The position numbers were made by a program, and so were the translations under genes. A stretch of 64,000 bases of DNA from positions 1-64,000 of the forward strand of contig JAAELP010000155.1 in assembly GCA_024226535.1 (NCBI GenBank), written 5' to 3'. The notes beneath the pieces are model-generated. The model did not search any database. It had not been told where the DNA came from and was given only the letters and a program-made list of their open reading frames with translations. How positions within the stretch are numbered: the stretch's first letter is position 1; the number at the start of each line of letters is the position of its first letter. This document shows, piece by piece, positions 52,036 through 59,525 of the stretch. The DNA comes from Planctomycetota bacterium (GTDB lineage Bacteria > Planctomycetota > Phycisphaerae > Phycisphaerales > SM1A02).

Positions 52036-53640
52036 GTGCCTTCCACCGTGCAGACCGTGCTGAAGGAGCGCTTCGGGTTTCGGTCGCTGCGCCCGATCCA
52101 GAAGCAGATCATCGACCGCGTGATGGGCGGAGGCGACGCACTCGTCGTCATGCCGACGGGCTCGGGCAAGAGCCTCTGCTACCAGCTTCCGGCGATCGCG
52201 CTCCCGCAGGACGGCGTGACGCTCGTGTTCAGCCCGCTGATCGCGCTGATGGAAGACCAGGTCGCGGCGCTCAAGGCGAAGAAGATCAAGGCCGAGTACA
52301 TCAACAGCACGCTGTCGCGTCGCGAACGTGATCGGCGGGCCAAGCGTCTCGCCGAGGGCAAGTACGAGTTGCTGTACGCGACGCCGGAGCGCATGCAGAA
52401 GCCGGAGTTCGTCGACTGCCTCATGCAGGTGCCCGGCGGAGTCAAGCTGCTGGCGGTGGACGAGGCGCACTGCATCTCGCGCTGGGGGCACGACCTTCGT
52501 CCCGCGTACCAGCAGGTCGGGAAGTTCCGGAAGCTGCTCGGCAACCCCCCGACGCTGGGGCTGACCGCCACGGCCACGAAGGGCGTGCGGGCCGACGTCC
52601 GCCGCACGCTCGGGCTCGACGAGCGCCGCATGCCGTTGTTCTCGACGCCGGTTGAACGACCGAACCTCTCGATGGAGGTCATCCACGTCTGGGACGACGA
52701 CAATAAGATCGACGAGATCGGCCAGATCACGAAGCGTCGTGGCCGCTCCCCGCTCGGCACCGGCATCATCTACTTCGCGAGGATCAAGGACCTCGATCAC
52801 CTCGCCGGGCGTCTGAGAGAGATGCTCGACCCGCGGCCGACGGCGATCTACCACGGCCAGCTCCCGCCGCGCGACAAGAAGAAGATCTACGACCGGTTCA
52901 TCACGGCCGAGCCCGCCGAGGGCCTCGTCCTCTTCGCGACGAACGCCTTCGGCATGGGCGTCGACAAGGCGGACATCCGGTTCATCATCCACGCCCAGAT
53001 GCCCGGCAGCGTCGAGGCGTACTACCAGGAGGTCGGCCGCGCCGGGCGCGACGGCAAGAAGTCACGGTGCGTGATGCTCTACGCGCCCGACGACCTGGCG
53101 GTCCAGCAGCAGTTCATCGAGTGGTCGAATCCGTCCGGCGAGCTGCTCGGCCGCACGAGCCACGAGCTGGAACACGACCCGCACTCGGACTTCGACGCGA
53201 GCGAACTGCAGTTGCTCATCGCCGGCAAGGCGCGCACCATCCCGGTCGGCCTGATCGACCACACGCTCATCGCCCTCTCCAAGCGCGGCGTGATCGAGCG
53301 GACGTCGATGATCGGGCGGTATCGATTCGTGCGCCCCATCCGCAACGCCGAGCTGGACCCGGCCGCCATCGAGCGCAAGAAGCAGCGCGACCTTCGGCGG
53401 CTGCTCGACGTCGTGAAGATCACGAAGACGAAGGACATCAGCGCGTTCATCTCGAAGTACTTCGACCTGGGCGAGGGCAAGCCCTCGGGCCGGGGCGGAC
53501 GTCGACGCCGCCGTGGCGGACGCGGACGCAAGAAGAAGGCCGAGCGGCCGGAGGCTTCGAAGAAGACGGCGACGAAGAAGAAGCCCGGCCCACGCCGACG
53601 AAGACGGCGCCGCCGCGGCGGACGCAAGAAGGAGTCCTGA
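52036..53640 (+). CDS. recQ: RecQ-family DNA helicase, short form with basic tail
   Basis: 534 residues from GTG 52036. Superfamily 2 helicase core of RecQ type: LRPIQKQIIDRV, Walker A MPTGSGKSLCYQ, DEAHCISRWGHDLRPAY, GLTATAT, and motif VI QEVGRAGRDG. The usual RecQ zinc cluster and HRDC domain are absent; the region after the helicase (about 400-490) is short and the last ~65 residues are almost all Arg, Lys and Gly (RRRRRGGRGRKKK, RRRRRRRRGGRKKES). It presumably unwinds branched DNA in repair; the basic tail could replace the missing DNA-binding domains. No Shine-Dalgarno; leaderless-type -10 six bases upstream. Confidence 0.9.
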   Translation: MPSTVQTVLKERFGFRSLRPIQKQIIDRVMGGGDALVVMPTGSGKSLCYQLPAIALPQDGVTLVFSPLIALMEDQVAALKAKKIKAEYINSTLSRRERDRRAKRLAEGKYELLYATPERMQKPEFVDCLMQVPGGVKLLAVDEAHCISRWGHDLRPAYQQVGKFRKLLGNPPTLGLTATATKGVRADVRRTLGLDERRMPLFSTPVERPNLSMEVIHVWDDDNKIDEIGQITKRRGRSPLGTGIIYFARIKDLDHLAGRLREMLDPRPTAIYHGQLPPRDKKKIYDRFITAEPAEGLVLFATNAFGMGVDKADIRFIIHAQMPGSVEAYYQEVGRAGRDGKKSRCVMLYAPDDLAVQQQFIEWSNPSGELLGRTSHELEHDPHSDFDASELQLLIAGKARTIPVGLIDHTLIALSKRGVIERTSMIGRYRFVRPIRNAELDPAAIERKKQRDLRRLLDVVKITKTKDISAFISKYFDLGEGKPSGRGGRRRRRGGRGRKKKAERPEASKKTATKKKPGPRRRRRRRRGGRKKES

Positions 53641-53697
53641 CCGAAGCCCGATCATCGTGGAGGCGAGTCGCCGGCCCGCCCGCCGCCCCGTGGTCCG

Positions 53698-53792
53698 CTG
53701 ATGGGTGCCGTGGTCTCGGCGCAGCCGAGGCCGCGCTAGCGGGCGCGCACGGCACGCGGCCTTGCCTGCGGCAAGACCACGGCACCCGTCAG
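53698..53792. repeat. Four-way-junction cloverleaf repeat element
   Basis: A closing stem (53703-53714 with 53776-53787, 12 perfect pairs; extended outward by five more pairs including one G-T wobble) encloses three hairpins with no unpaired base between them: ctcggc-gca-gccgag (53715-53729), gccgcg...cgcggc (53730-53760) and cttgc-ctgcg-gcaag (53761-53775). It overlaps the stop codon of the cysteine desulfurase gene and lies between convergent genes. It has no tRNA T-loop or anticodon arm, so it is not a tRNA; a REP-like repeat or structural terminator is likely. Confidence 0.7.
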
Positions 53793-54928
53793 CTCTGCGG
53801 CGCGACCTGTCGGACCGCGGCGGCGACGTGCTCGATCGCGGCGTCGATCTCGTCGGCCACCGTGGTACGTCCGAGGCTCAGGCGGAGCGACGTGATCGCC
53901 AGCTCGTCGGACACCCCGATCGCGCGGAGCACGTGGCTGGCGGCGACGCTTCCCGAGGAGACGGCACACCCGGTCGAGCACGCCACGTCGTCGATCGCGT
54001 CGATGACACGGGCCCCGGCCGCGACCGGGAAGCTCAGGTTGGCAATGTGCGGGGCGCGGCGTTCGCGGTCGCCGTTGACGACGACGTCGCCGACGCGGCC
54101 GGCGAGGCCGTCCTCCAGCCTGCATCGCAGTTCGTGCAGCCGCCGGGCATCGTCGGCCATCTCCGCCCGGCACAACGCGGACGCCACGCCGAGACCGACG
54201 ATCCCCGGCGTGTTGTACGTGCCGGCCCGCAGGTTCCACTCGTGCGCACCGCCCTCGACGATCGGCTGGAGCGCGATCTTCGACGCGCCGCCGCGGACGT
54301 ACAAGGCGCCGACGCCCTTCGGTCCGTTGATCTTGTGCCCCGAGAGGCTCAGCATGTCGATGGGCACGGTGCTTACGTCCACCGAACCGTGCCCCACGTA
54401 CTGCGTGGCGTCGGTGTGCATGAGGACGCCACGCTCGTGGCACACCCGGGCGATCTCCGGCACCTCGCAGAGCGTACCGATCTCGTTGTTCGTCCAGATG
54501 ATCGAGACGAGCACGGTGTCGTCGCGCAGGGCTGCCGCGACGTGCTCGGCGGTCACGATGCCGCCGGTACCCGGCTCGACGTACGTGACGTCGAACCCCT
54601 CCTGCTCGAGACGCCGGCACGGCTTGAGCACGGCGACATGCTCGAATGACGTGGTGATCACGTGACCGGATCCCGCCGCACGGGCCGCGCCCTTGACGGC
54701 GAGGTTGTCCGACTCCGACGCCCCGGCGGTGAAGACGATCTCCTCCGGATGCGCGCCGAGCAGCTCGGCGACCTGCGCTCGCGCCGTCTCGACCGCCTCC
54801 CGCGCCGTCCGGCCGGGCTCATGCGCCACGCTCGACGGATTGGCCGCGTGCTCCGTGAAGTACGGGAGCATCGCCTCGACGACCCGCGGGTCGCATGGCG
54901 TGGAAGCGGCATGATCGAGGTAGATCAC
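53789..54928 (-). CDS. Cysteine desulfurase family protein, possible selenocysteine lyase
   Basis: 379 residues of the NifS/IscS class V aminotransferase family, starting at GTG 54928 (VIYLDHAASTPCDPRV). PLP Lys199 is in LSLSGHKINGPKGVG, and the substrate Arg region RAGTYNTPGIV is present. The active-site loop is atypical: IscS-type STGSACSSGS is replaced by STGCAVSSGS, so the conserved Cys position is Val323 and a Cys lies two residues earlier (Cys321), with Cys317 before it. GTG overlaps the stop of the Sec-redoxin gene as GTGA, so the two are cotranslated. With selD 1.4 kb away, release of selenium from selenocysteine is a plausible role; ordinary sulfur delivery cannot be excluded. Confidence 0.82.
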   Translation of the reverse strand: MIYLDHAASTPCDPRVVEAMLPYFTEHAANPSSVAHEPGRTAREAVETARAQVAELLGAHPEEIVFTAGASESDNLAVKGAARAAGSGHVITTSFEHVAVLKPCRRLEQEGFDVTYVEPGTGGIVTAEHVAAALRDDTVLVSIIWTNNEIGTLCEVPEIARVCHERGVLMHTDATQYVGHGSVDVSTVPIDMLSLSGHKINGPKGVGALYVRGGASKIALQPIVEGGAHEWNLRAGTYNTPGIVGLGVASALCRAEMADDARRLHELRCRLEDGLAGRVGDVVVNGDRERRAPHIANLSFPVAAGARVIDAIDDVACSTGCAVSSGSVAASHVLRAIGVSDELAITSLRLSLGRTTVADEIDAAIEHVAAAVRQVAPQS

Positions 54929-56286
54929 TTCTCTCTTACCCGCACCCGAATCGGCACGTCCTGTCGTCGGTAGAGACACGTTGCATCCTCGCCCTCGCAA
55001 ACGTTGTACACAGCGTAGGCGCGGATCCCGTGGACGCCCGGCTTCGCGTCGCCGGGCACGCGTAGCTCGAACTCGAGCGTGCGCGGCTCGCTGCTCACTT
55101 CGGTCTTCGGTCGCGGCCACGAACGCTGGCGGCGATCCGCCCGCCACCCGGCGCGGGGATCGAGCCAGACGATGAGATCCTCGGCCTCGTTGTTCCAGGA
55201 CGCCTTCGCCGGATGCGCGGGCCGCAGGTGAAGGTGCACGCGCACCGTCTCACCGGGAGCGGCCGTGGCGGGCACGATCGTCGCCTCGATGGAGATGAAC
55301 CGGTCGTCGGGAGTGACCAGCCCCTTGGGATCGGGCTCCGGGGGCCGGGCCGGATCGAACTCGAAGTTGCGCAGCGGGTGGGCGATCTCCGCCCCGCTGG
55401 GCTCCACGGACAGCGGCCGCGGCTCCTCGCCACGCCCGCGGATCTCGCGGCGGGCGCGCTCCACCCAGTCGTAGAACGGATACGGCTTGCCCAGTCGCGG
55501 CCCGTACTGCTGGATCCGCCGCCGCCAGATGTACTGGTTCGGGTCGATGGCGAGGGCGCGCTGCCATTGCTCGACCGCGGTTGCGAAGTCGCCGGGACGC
55601 CGGTGGAGCGACTCGTACCGTCGCCGCAGGGCGACGCCGTACCGGAAGTGCGTCCGCCCGTCGCCGGGCGACTCCTCGACCGCACGCCGGAGGACACCGA
55701 CGCTCTGGTCGATGCCGTTGGCCCCACCCCAGTACGCCGCCTCGATCGCGGGGCGCTTCGACCGGACGGTAGCCGGCTCACCCGCCGGCGGCTCGTATCG
55801 CGTGTTCACGAAGCGCTCCACCGTCGCCGCGATGTCTCGCCGCGGCGGCCGCACGTCGCGGATGATCCCGTGCTCGTCGATGAGCATCGTGATCGGCACC
55901 ACCTTGACGTCCAGCTCGTTGAACGAGTCGACGAGAATCGGCCAGTCCATCTGCTTCCACTGCATGAACAGCCGCGCGCGGTCCGGGTGCTGCTCCTGGA
56001 CGATGCCGACCATCTGGATACGACCGTCCTCGCGGAATGCCTTCGTTGCCTCGTGCCACACGGGCACGTGTCGTCGGCAACCCGCTCACCACGAAGCGAA
56101 GACGTGCAGGACGACCTTCCGGCCGCGGAAGTCGCCGATCGTGCGACGGGTCCCGTCGCGCATCGACGGCAGGCCGATCGCGGGGAACGGGGCGCCGACC
56201 TCCAGCACGGGCCCCGACGCGTCGGCGGGTACGGCCAGGAACAATGCCGCCAGCGCCAGGAAGGCCAGTTGCTTCATCGAACTCAT
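54925..56286 (-). CDS. Exported redoxin selenoprotein (UxxC) with C-terminal DsbD-alpha-like Cys pair
   Basis: 453 residues read through an in-frame UGA at 56086-56088 (codon 67) as selenocysteine. Before the UGA: a signal peptide (MKQLAFLALAALFLAVPADA) and the redoxin start VGAPFPAIGLPSMRDGT ... GRKVVLHVFASW. After it: AGCRRHVPVWHEATKAF, so the redox motif is U67-A-G-C70 where TlpA-like proteins have CxxC. The cis-Pro loop VVPITMLIDEHG is intact. A TPR-like segment (about 170-270) and a C-terminal beta domain follow, ending YNVCEGEDATCLYRRQDVPI, matching the DsbD-alpha pattern (Cys430, Cys437). A SECIS-like hairpin starts 17 bases after the UGA. Conventional calling splits it into an 84-residue and a 380-residue protein. 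TAGCAT ends seven bases before ATG 56286; ATG 56295 and 56277 are alternatives. Confidence 0.8.
56052..56068 (-). promoter_or_regulatory. SECIS-like hairpin of the redoxin gene
   Basis: Six perfect pairs (cgtgcc/ggcacg) with loop cgtgt, the loop beginning 24 bases after the UGA; a G lies in the first two loop positions, as in bacterial SECIS elements. Confidence 0.55.
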
Positions 56287-56293
56287 GGACGTC

Positions 56294-56303
56294 ATGCTAG
56301 CAT
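56294..56303. promoter_or_regulatory. Palindromic extended -10 shared by two divergent selenoprotein genes
   Basis: The palindrome atgctagcat reads TGCTAGCAT on both strands, an extended -10 form (TGnTANNNT). On the plus strand it ends eight bases before selD; on the minus strand it ends seven bases before the redoxin gene. A single site could drive both. Confidence 0.45.
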
Positions 56304-56311
56304 GCCCACCC

Positions 56312-57361
56312 ATGTCCTCCGGACGCAAGAAACGACTCATGGACTACGGAAGCTGCGCCGGCTGAGCGGGCAAGCTGCCGGTGGCAGCCATCGCACAGGT
56401 CGTGCAGGCACTTCCCGAGTCCCGGGATCCAAATCTCCTCATCGGCGCTGATCACTTCAGCGACGCGGGTGTCTATCGCCTCGCCGACGGGCTCGCGGTG
56501 GTCCAGACGGTGGACTTCTTCGCGCCGCTCGTGGACGACGCCTTCCTCTACGGCCAGATCGCCGCGGCGAACTCGATGAGCGACGTCTACGCGATGGGCG
56601 GGCGCCCGGTGACGGCGCTCAACGTCGTGGGGTTCCCCGACGAGGAGCTCGACCTCGGCGTGCTCGGGGAGATCCTCCGCGGCGGGGCCGAGCGCGCCCA
56701 CGCGGCGGGCGCCGTGGTGGTCGGCGGGCACTCGGTGCGAGACGACGAGATCATGTACGGCCTGTCGGTCACGGGCGTCGTCGATCCCGAGCGGATGATG
56801 ACCAACCGCGACGCCCGGCCCGGCGACGCGCTGATCCTGACCAAGGCGCTCGGCACGGGGTTCATCACGACGGCTCTCCGCGCCGAACGCTGTCCCGACG
56901 ACGCGCTCGCCGCGGCCGCGACGGGCATGGTCGCGCTCAACAAGGTCGCCGCGGAGGCCGCCGTCGCCGCCGGCGCGCGGGCGGCCACCGACGTCACCGG
57001 CTTCGGGCTCGCGGGCCACGCCATGGAGATGGCACGCGCGAGCGACGTTACGCTCGTGATCGAGCGCGGGCGTCTGCCGCTGCTGCCGGGAGCTACGGCC
57101 CTCGCGGCCGACGGCAACCGCACCCGCGCCAACGCGACGAACCGCGAGCACGTCGCACCGTCGATGCGGATCGACGCGCCCGCCGACGAGGTGCTCGACG
57201 AGTTCCTCGTCGATCCGCAGACCTCCGGCGGCCTGCTCCTCGCCGTCGCGCCGGACGTCGCCGAGAGCGTCGTCGCCGCCTGCCGCGCCGGCGGGCTCGA
57301 CGACACGTGCGTCGTCGGCTCCGTCCGCGATCGTGACGACGCCCACCTCCTGATCACGTGA
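56312..57361 (+). CDS. selD: Selenophosphate synthase, itself a selenoprotein (SelD)
   Basis: 349 residues read through an in-frame UGA at 56363-56365 (codon 18). It makes selenophosphate from selenide and ATP for Sec-tRNA synthesis. The N-terminus aligns with E. coli SelD: RLMDYGSCAG-U-AGK against RLTQYSHGAG-C17-GCK20, placing Sec at the essential Cys17 and keeping the essential Lys. The rest is a full SelD: ADHFSDAG, VQTVDFFAPLVDD, AAANSMSDVYAMGG, VVGGHSV, TDVTGFGLAGH and DPQTSGGLLLAV. A hairpin, gctgcc-ggt-ggcagc, begins nine bases after the UGA. Without recoding, the gene would start at GTG 56381 inside this hairpin and lack its active site. The next gene overlaps or abuts its stop. Confidence 0.92.
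56374..56388 (+). promoter_or_regulatory. SECIS-like hairpin of selD
   Basis: Six perfect pairs (gctgcc/ggcagc) closing a GGT loop that begins 15 bases after the UGA; loop starts with G, as bacterial SECIS elements require. Slightly closer to the UGA than in E. coli fdhF. Confidence 0.55.
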
Positions 57362-57384
57362 AGCCCGCCGCGAAGGGATCCGAG

Positions 57385-58665
57385 ATGACCGCCGCACGAC
57401 TCTGGAAGACCAGGATCGCCATCTCCGCCGCGGTCCTCGTGGCCGTGCTCTTCGTGGCGCTCGTGCTCATCAAGCCGGCGATGCCCGACCGCATCGATCT
57501 GCTCACGGGTCCGGTCGGAAGCGCGTATCACCAGCTCGGCGAACGGTACGCCGAGGACCTGCGACGTCACGGGCTCGACGTCAACGTGATCGCCACCGAC
57601 GGCACGCTCGACAACCTGCGAAGGCTCGGCCGTGGCGGACCGGCGGTGGCCCTTGCCCCGGCGACGGTCGGACGCGAGAGCGACATCGACGGCGTCGACC
57701 TGTCGCAACTCGTCGCCCTCGCCAGCGTCGACTTCGAGCCGCTCTGGCTCTTCTACCGGGCCGGTCTCGACATCGAGCGCTTCGCGGACCTGGCCGGTCG
57801 TTCCGTCGCGACGGCGGGCGCGGGCACGAACAGCGACGCCGTGGCCCGGATGCTGCTCGACGTCAACGGAATCGCCGGCGACGTCGAGGTCCGATCCGTG
57901 GCCGGGCAGACCGTCGAGGCGCTCCTCGATCGTCTCACCTCGGAGGCCATCGACGCGATCTTCGTGACCGGCAACGCGCACGCCCCCACCGTGCGCACGC
58001 TGCTCGACGCCGACGGCGTGAGCTTCCTGTCGTTCGAACGCGCCGAGACGTACGCCGCGCTGCTGGCGGGCGTGACCACGCTGGTGGCGCCCGAGGGCGT
58101 GTTCGATCTCGCCCGCAACGTGCCGCCGGAGGAAGCGCACCTGCTGGCCACCACCACCTGCCTGGTGGCGCACGAACGCATACACCCGGCCGTCGTGCCG
58201 TTGCTCCTGGAAGCCGCCGAGAACGCCCGCCGGCAGAAGACGACGTTCTCCACGACGATCACGTTCCCCAGCCGCGAGCACGTGACGCTGCCGCTCGACG
58301 CCGCGGCCCGGCGCTACTTCGACCAGGGCACGACCGGCCTGTCGAGGTTCCTGCCGTACAAGGTCACGCGGTTCCTCAACCACCTCGGCTTTCTGGTGCT
58401 CCCCCTGCTGACCGCGGCGGTGCTGCTGCTGAAGATCGTGCCCCTCGGCCTCCGGGTCTCGGGGAACCTCCGACTGAAACGCCTGTTCAAGCAGCTCGCG
58501 GCGGTCGAGAAAGGCCATGCGAGCGGCGCGGACCGCGCGACGCTCCTCGCCGACCTCGACCGAATCGATCGCGCGAGCGCGAAGATGTTCGTGCCCCTCT
58601 CGGTCGTCCACGACTACATCGACTTCCGGCAGTTCCTCCACGACATGCGGGAGCGCGTGCAATAG
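57385..58665 (+). CDS. TAXI-family TRAP-type solute-binding protein with two membrane anchors
   Basis: 426 residues from ATG 57385, which has AAGGGA at a suitable distance. One N-terminal membrane helix (RIAISAAVLVAVLFVALVLI) is followed by a TAXI-type periplasmic binding fold: DLLTGPVGSAYHQLGERYAE, DGTLDNLRRLGRGGPAVALA, GRSVATAGAGTNSDAVARML. A second helix near the C-terminus (LGFLVLPLLTAAVLLLKIVP) and a ~70-residue cytoplasmic tail follow, an arrangement found in membrane-tethered TAXI proteins lacking a TRAP permease. No DctM/Q partner is in the window. An alternative GTG 57358 overlaps the selD stop as GTGA, so it is at least in the same operon as selD. Ligand unknown. Confidence 0.83.
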   Translation: MTAARLWKTRIAISAAVLVAVLFVALVLIKPAMPDRIDLLTGPVGSAYHQLGERYAEDLRRHGLDVNVIATDGTLDNLRRLGRGGPAVALAPATVGRESDIDGVDLSQLVALASVDFEPLWLFYRAGLDIERFADLAGRSVATAGAGTNSDAVARMLLDVNGIAGDVEVRSVAGQTVEALLDRLTSEAIDAIFVTGNAHAPTVRTLLDADGVSFLSFERAETYAALLAGVTTLVAPEGVFDLARNVPPEEAHLLATTTCLVAHERIHPAVVPLLLEAAENARRQKTTFSTTITFPSREHVTLPLDAAARRYFDQGTTGLSRFLPYKVTRFLNHLGFLVLPLLTAAVLLLKIVPLGLRVSGNLRLKRLFKQLAAVEKGHASGADRATLLADLDRIDRASAKMFVPLSVVHDYIDFRQFLHDMRERVQ

Positions 58666-58694
58666 CAGGGTGTCGAGGAACTCCGGCGCGGGCG

Positions 58695-59513
58695 TCAGAA
58701 GTTGAAGCGAACGCCGGCGGCGACACCCCAGTCGAAGACACGATCGCCCCCGGCGCCGACGAGCGCCTTGCCGAAGACGCCGAAGTTCGGGTTCAACATC
58801 TTGCCGAACTCGAACTCGCCGTCGATCGGGGTCTTGTCGTGGTGCCAGTCCGCGAGGATCTTGGCGTCGAGCTTGAGCCAGAACCCGTCGGGCAGGCTCT
58901 TGATCCCGATCAGCCGGAACGCGGTCGAGTTGACCGAGGTTCCATCGAACGAGAGAAAGTGCTGGACGAGGGGGATCAGCGTCAGGCTCTCCGACGGTTT
59001 CGCGAAGGCGAGGCCGAACAGCGGCGCGGCGATGTCCGAATCGATGCCGATGCCCTCATCGACGTTGTCGAAGCTGTGGATGTACTCCGCGCCGACCGCG
59101 ACGCGCATCGTCCACTCGTCGTTGAGCGTCAGGTCGGCGGGAAAGTAGATGGGCTTGATACGGATCGACTCCCAGTCGTTCTCGCTCGAGCCGGTCACGT
59201 CCGTCGCGAAGTAGTGCACCTCGTAGTTGAGCTTGAGCTTCGGGTGCAGCATGAAGGCGCCCTCGGCGCTCAGGTCGTGCGTGTCGGTGTCGCCGGACCC
59301 GAGCAGCGTCCAGAGCAGGTCCAGCTTGTTGACGGAGGCCAGCGGGTTGGAGCCCGCGGCGCCTCCTTCGCCTTCTGCGGCGTTGGGGTCCTCCGTGCTC
59401 GCGGGCTCCGTCGTCTCGTCCGGGGGCTCCGGCAACGGCGCGTCCTGCGCGGCCATCGCGCCGACTCCGCGCGCAAGCAGGACCGTGCTCATGAAGATCG
59501 CGAGGGGTCTCAA
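58695..59513 (-). CDS. Outer-membrane beta-barrel protein
   Basis: 272 residues. Signal peptide near 1-22, then a Pro/Glu/Asp-rich linker (about 24-55), then about 215 residues of alternating amphipathic strands (KLKLNYEVHYFATD, EWTMRVAVGAEYIHSF, DGFWLKLDAKILADWH) and a final strand ending GVAAGVRFNF with the C-terminal Phe that marks outer-membrane barrels. Eight to ten strands are expected. Starts at TTG 59513 with GGAG five bases upstream; ATG 59492 is an alternative that would shorten the signal peptide. It follows the MBL-fold gene by 12 bases on the same strand and is probably cotranscribed with it. Confidence 0.77.
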   Translation of the reverse strand: MRPLAIFMSTVLLARGVGAMAAQDAPLPEPPDETTEPASTEDPNAAEGEGGAAGSNPLASVNKLDLLWTLLGSGDTDTHDLSAEGAFMLHPKLKLNYEVHYFATDVTGSSENDWESIRIKPIYFPADLTLNDEWTMRVAVGAEYIHSFDNVDEGIGIDSDIAAPLFGLAFAKPSESLTLIPLVQHFLSFDGTSVNSTAFRLIGIKSLPDGFWLKLDAKILADWHHDKTPIDGEFEFGKMLNPNFGVFGKALVGAGGDRVFDWGVAAGVRFNF

Positions 59514-59525
59514 GGATGCTCCGAT

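Noticed and set aside
53698..53792. tRNA-like cloverleaf
   Set aside because: No T-loop (GTTCGA-type) sequence, no anticodon arm of the right size and no D-loop; the arms abut without the usual linking bases.
56086..56088. TGA as a true stop making the redoxin a pseudogene
   Set aside because: Both sides remain conserved, the TGA is at the active site, a hairpin follows, the downstream gene is coupled to the full frame, and selD/selB are present. Not fully excluded without homologues.
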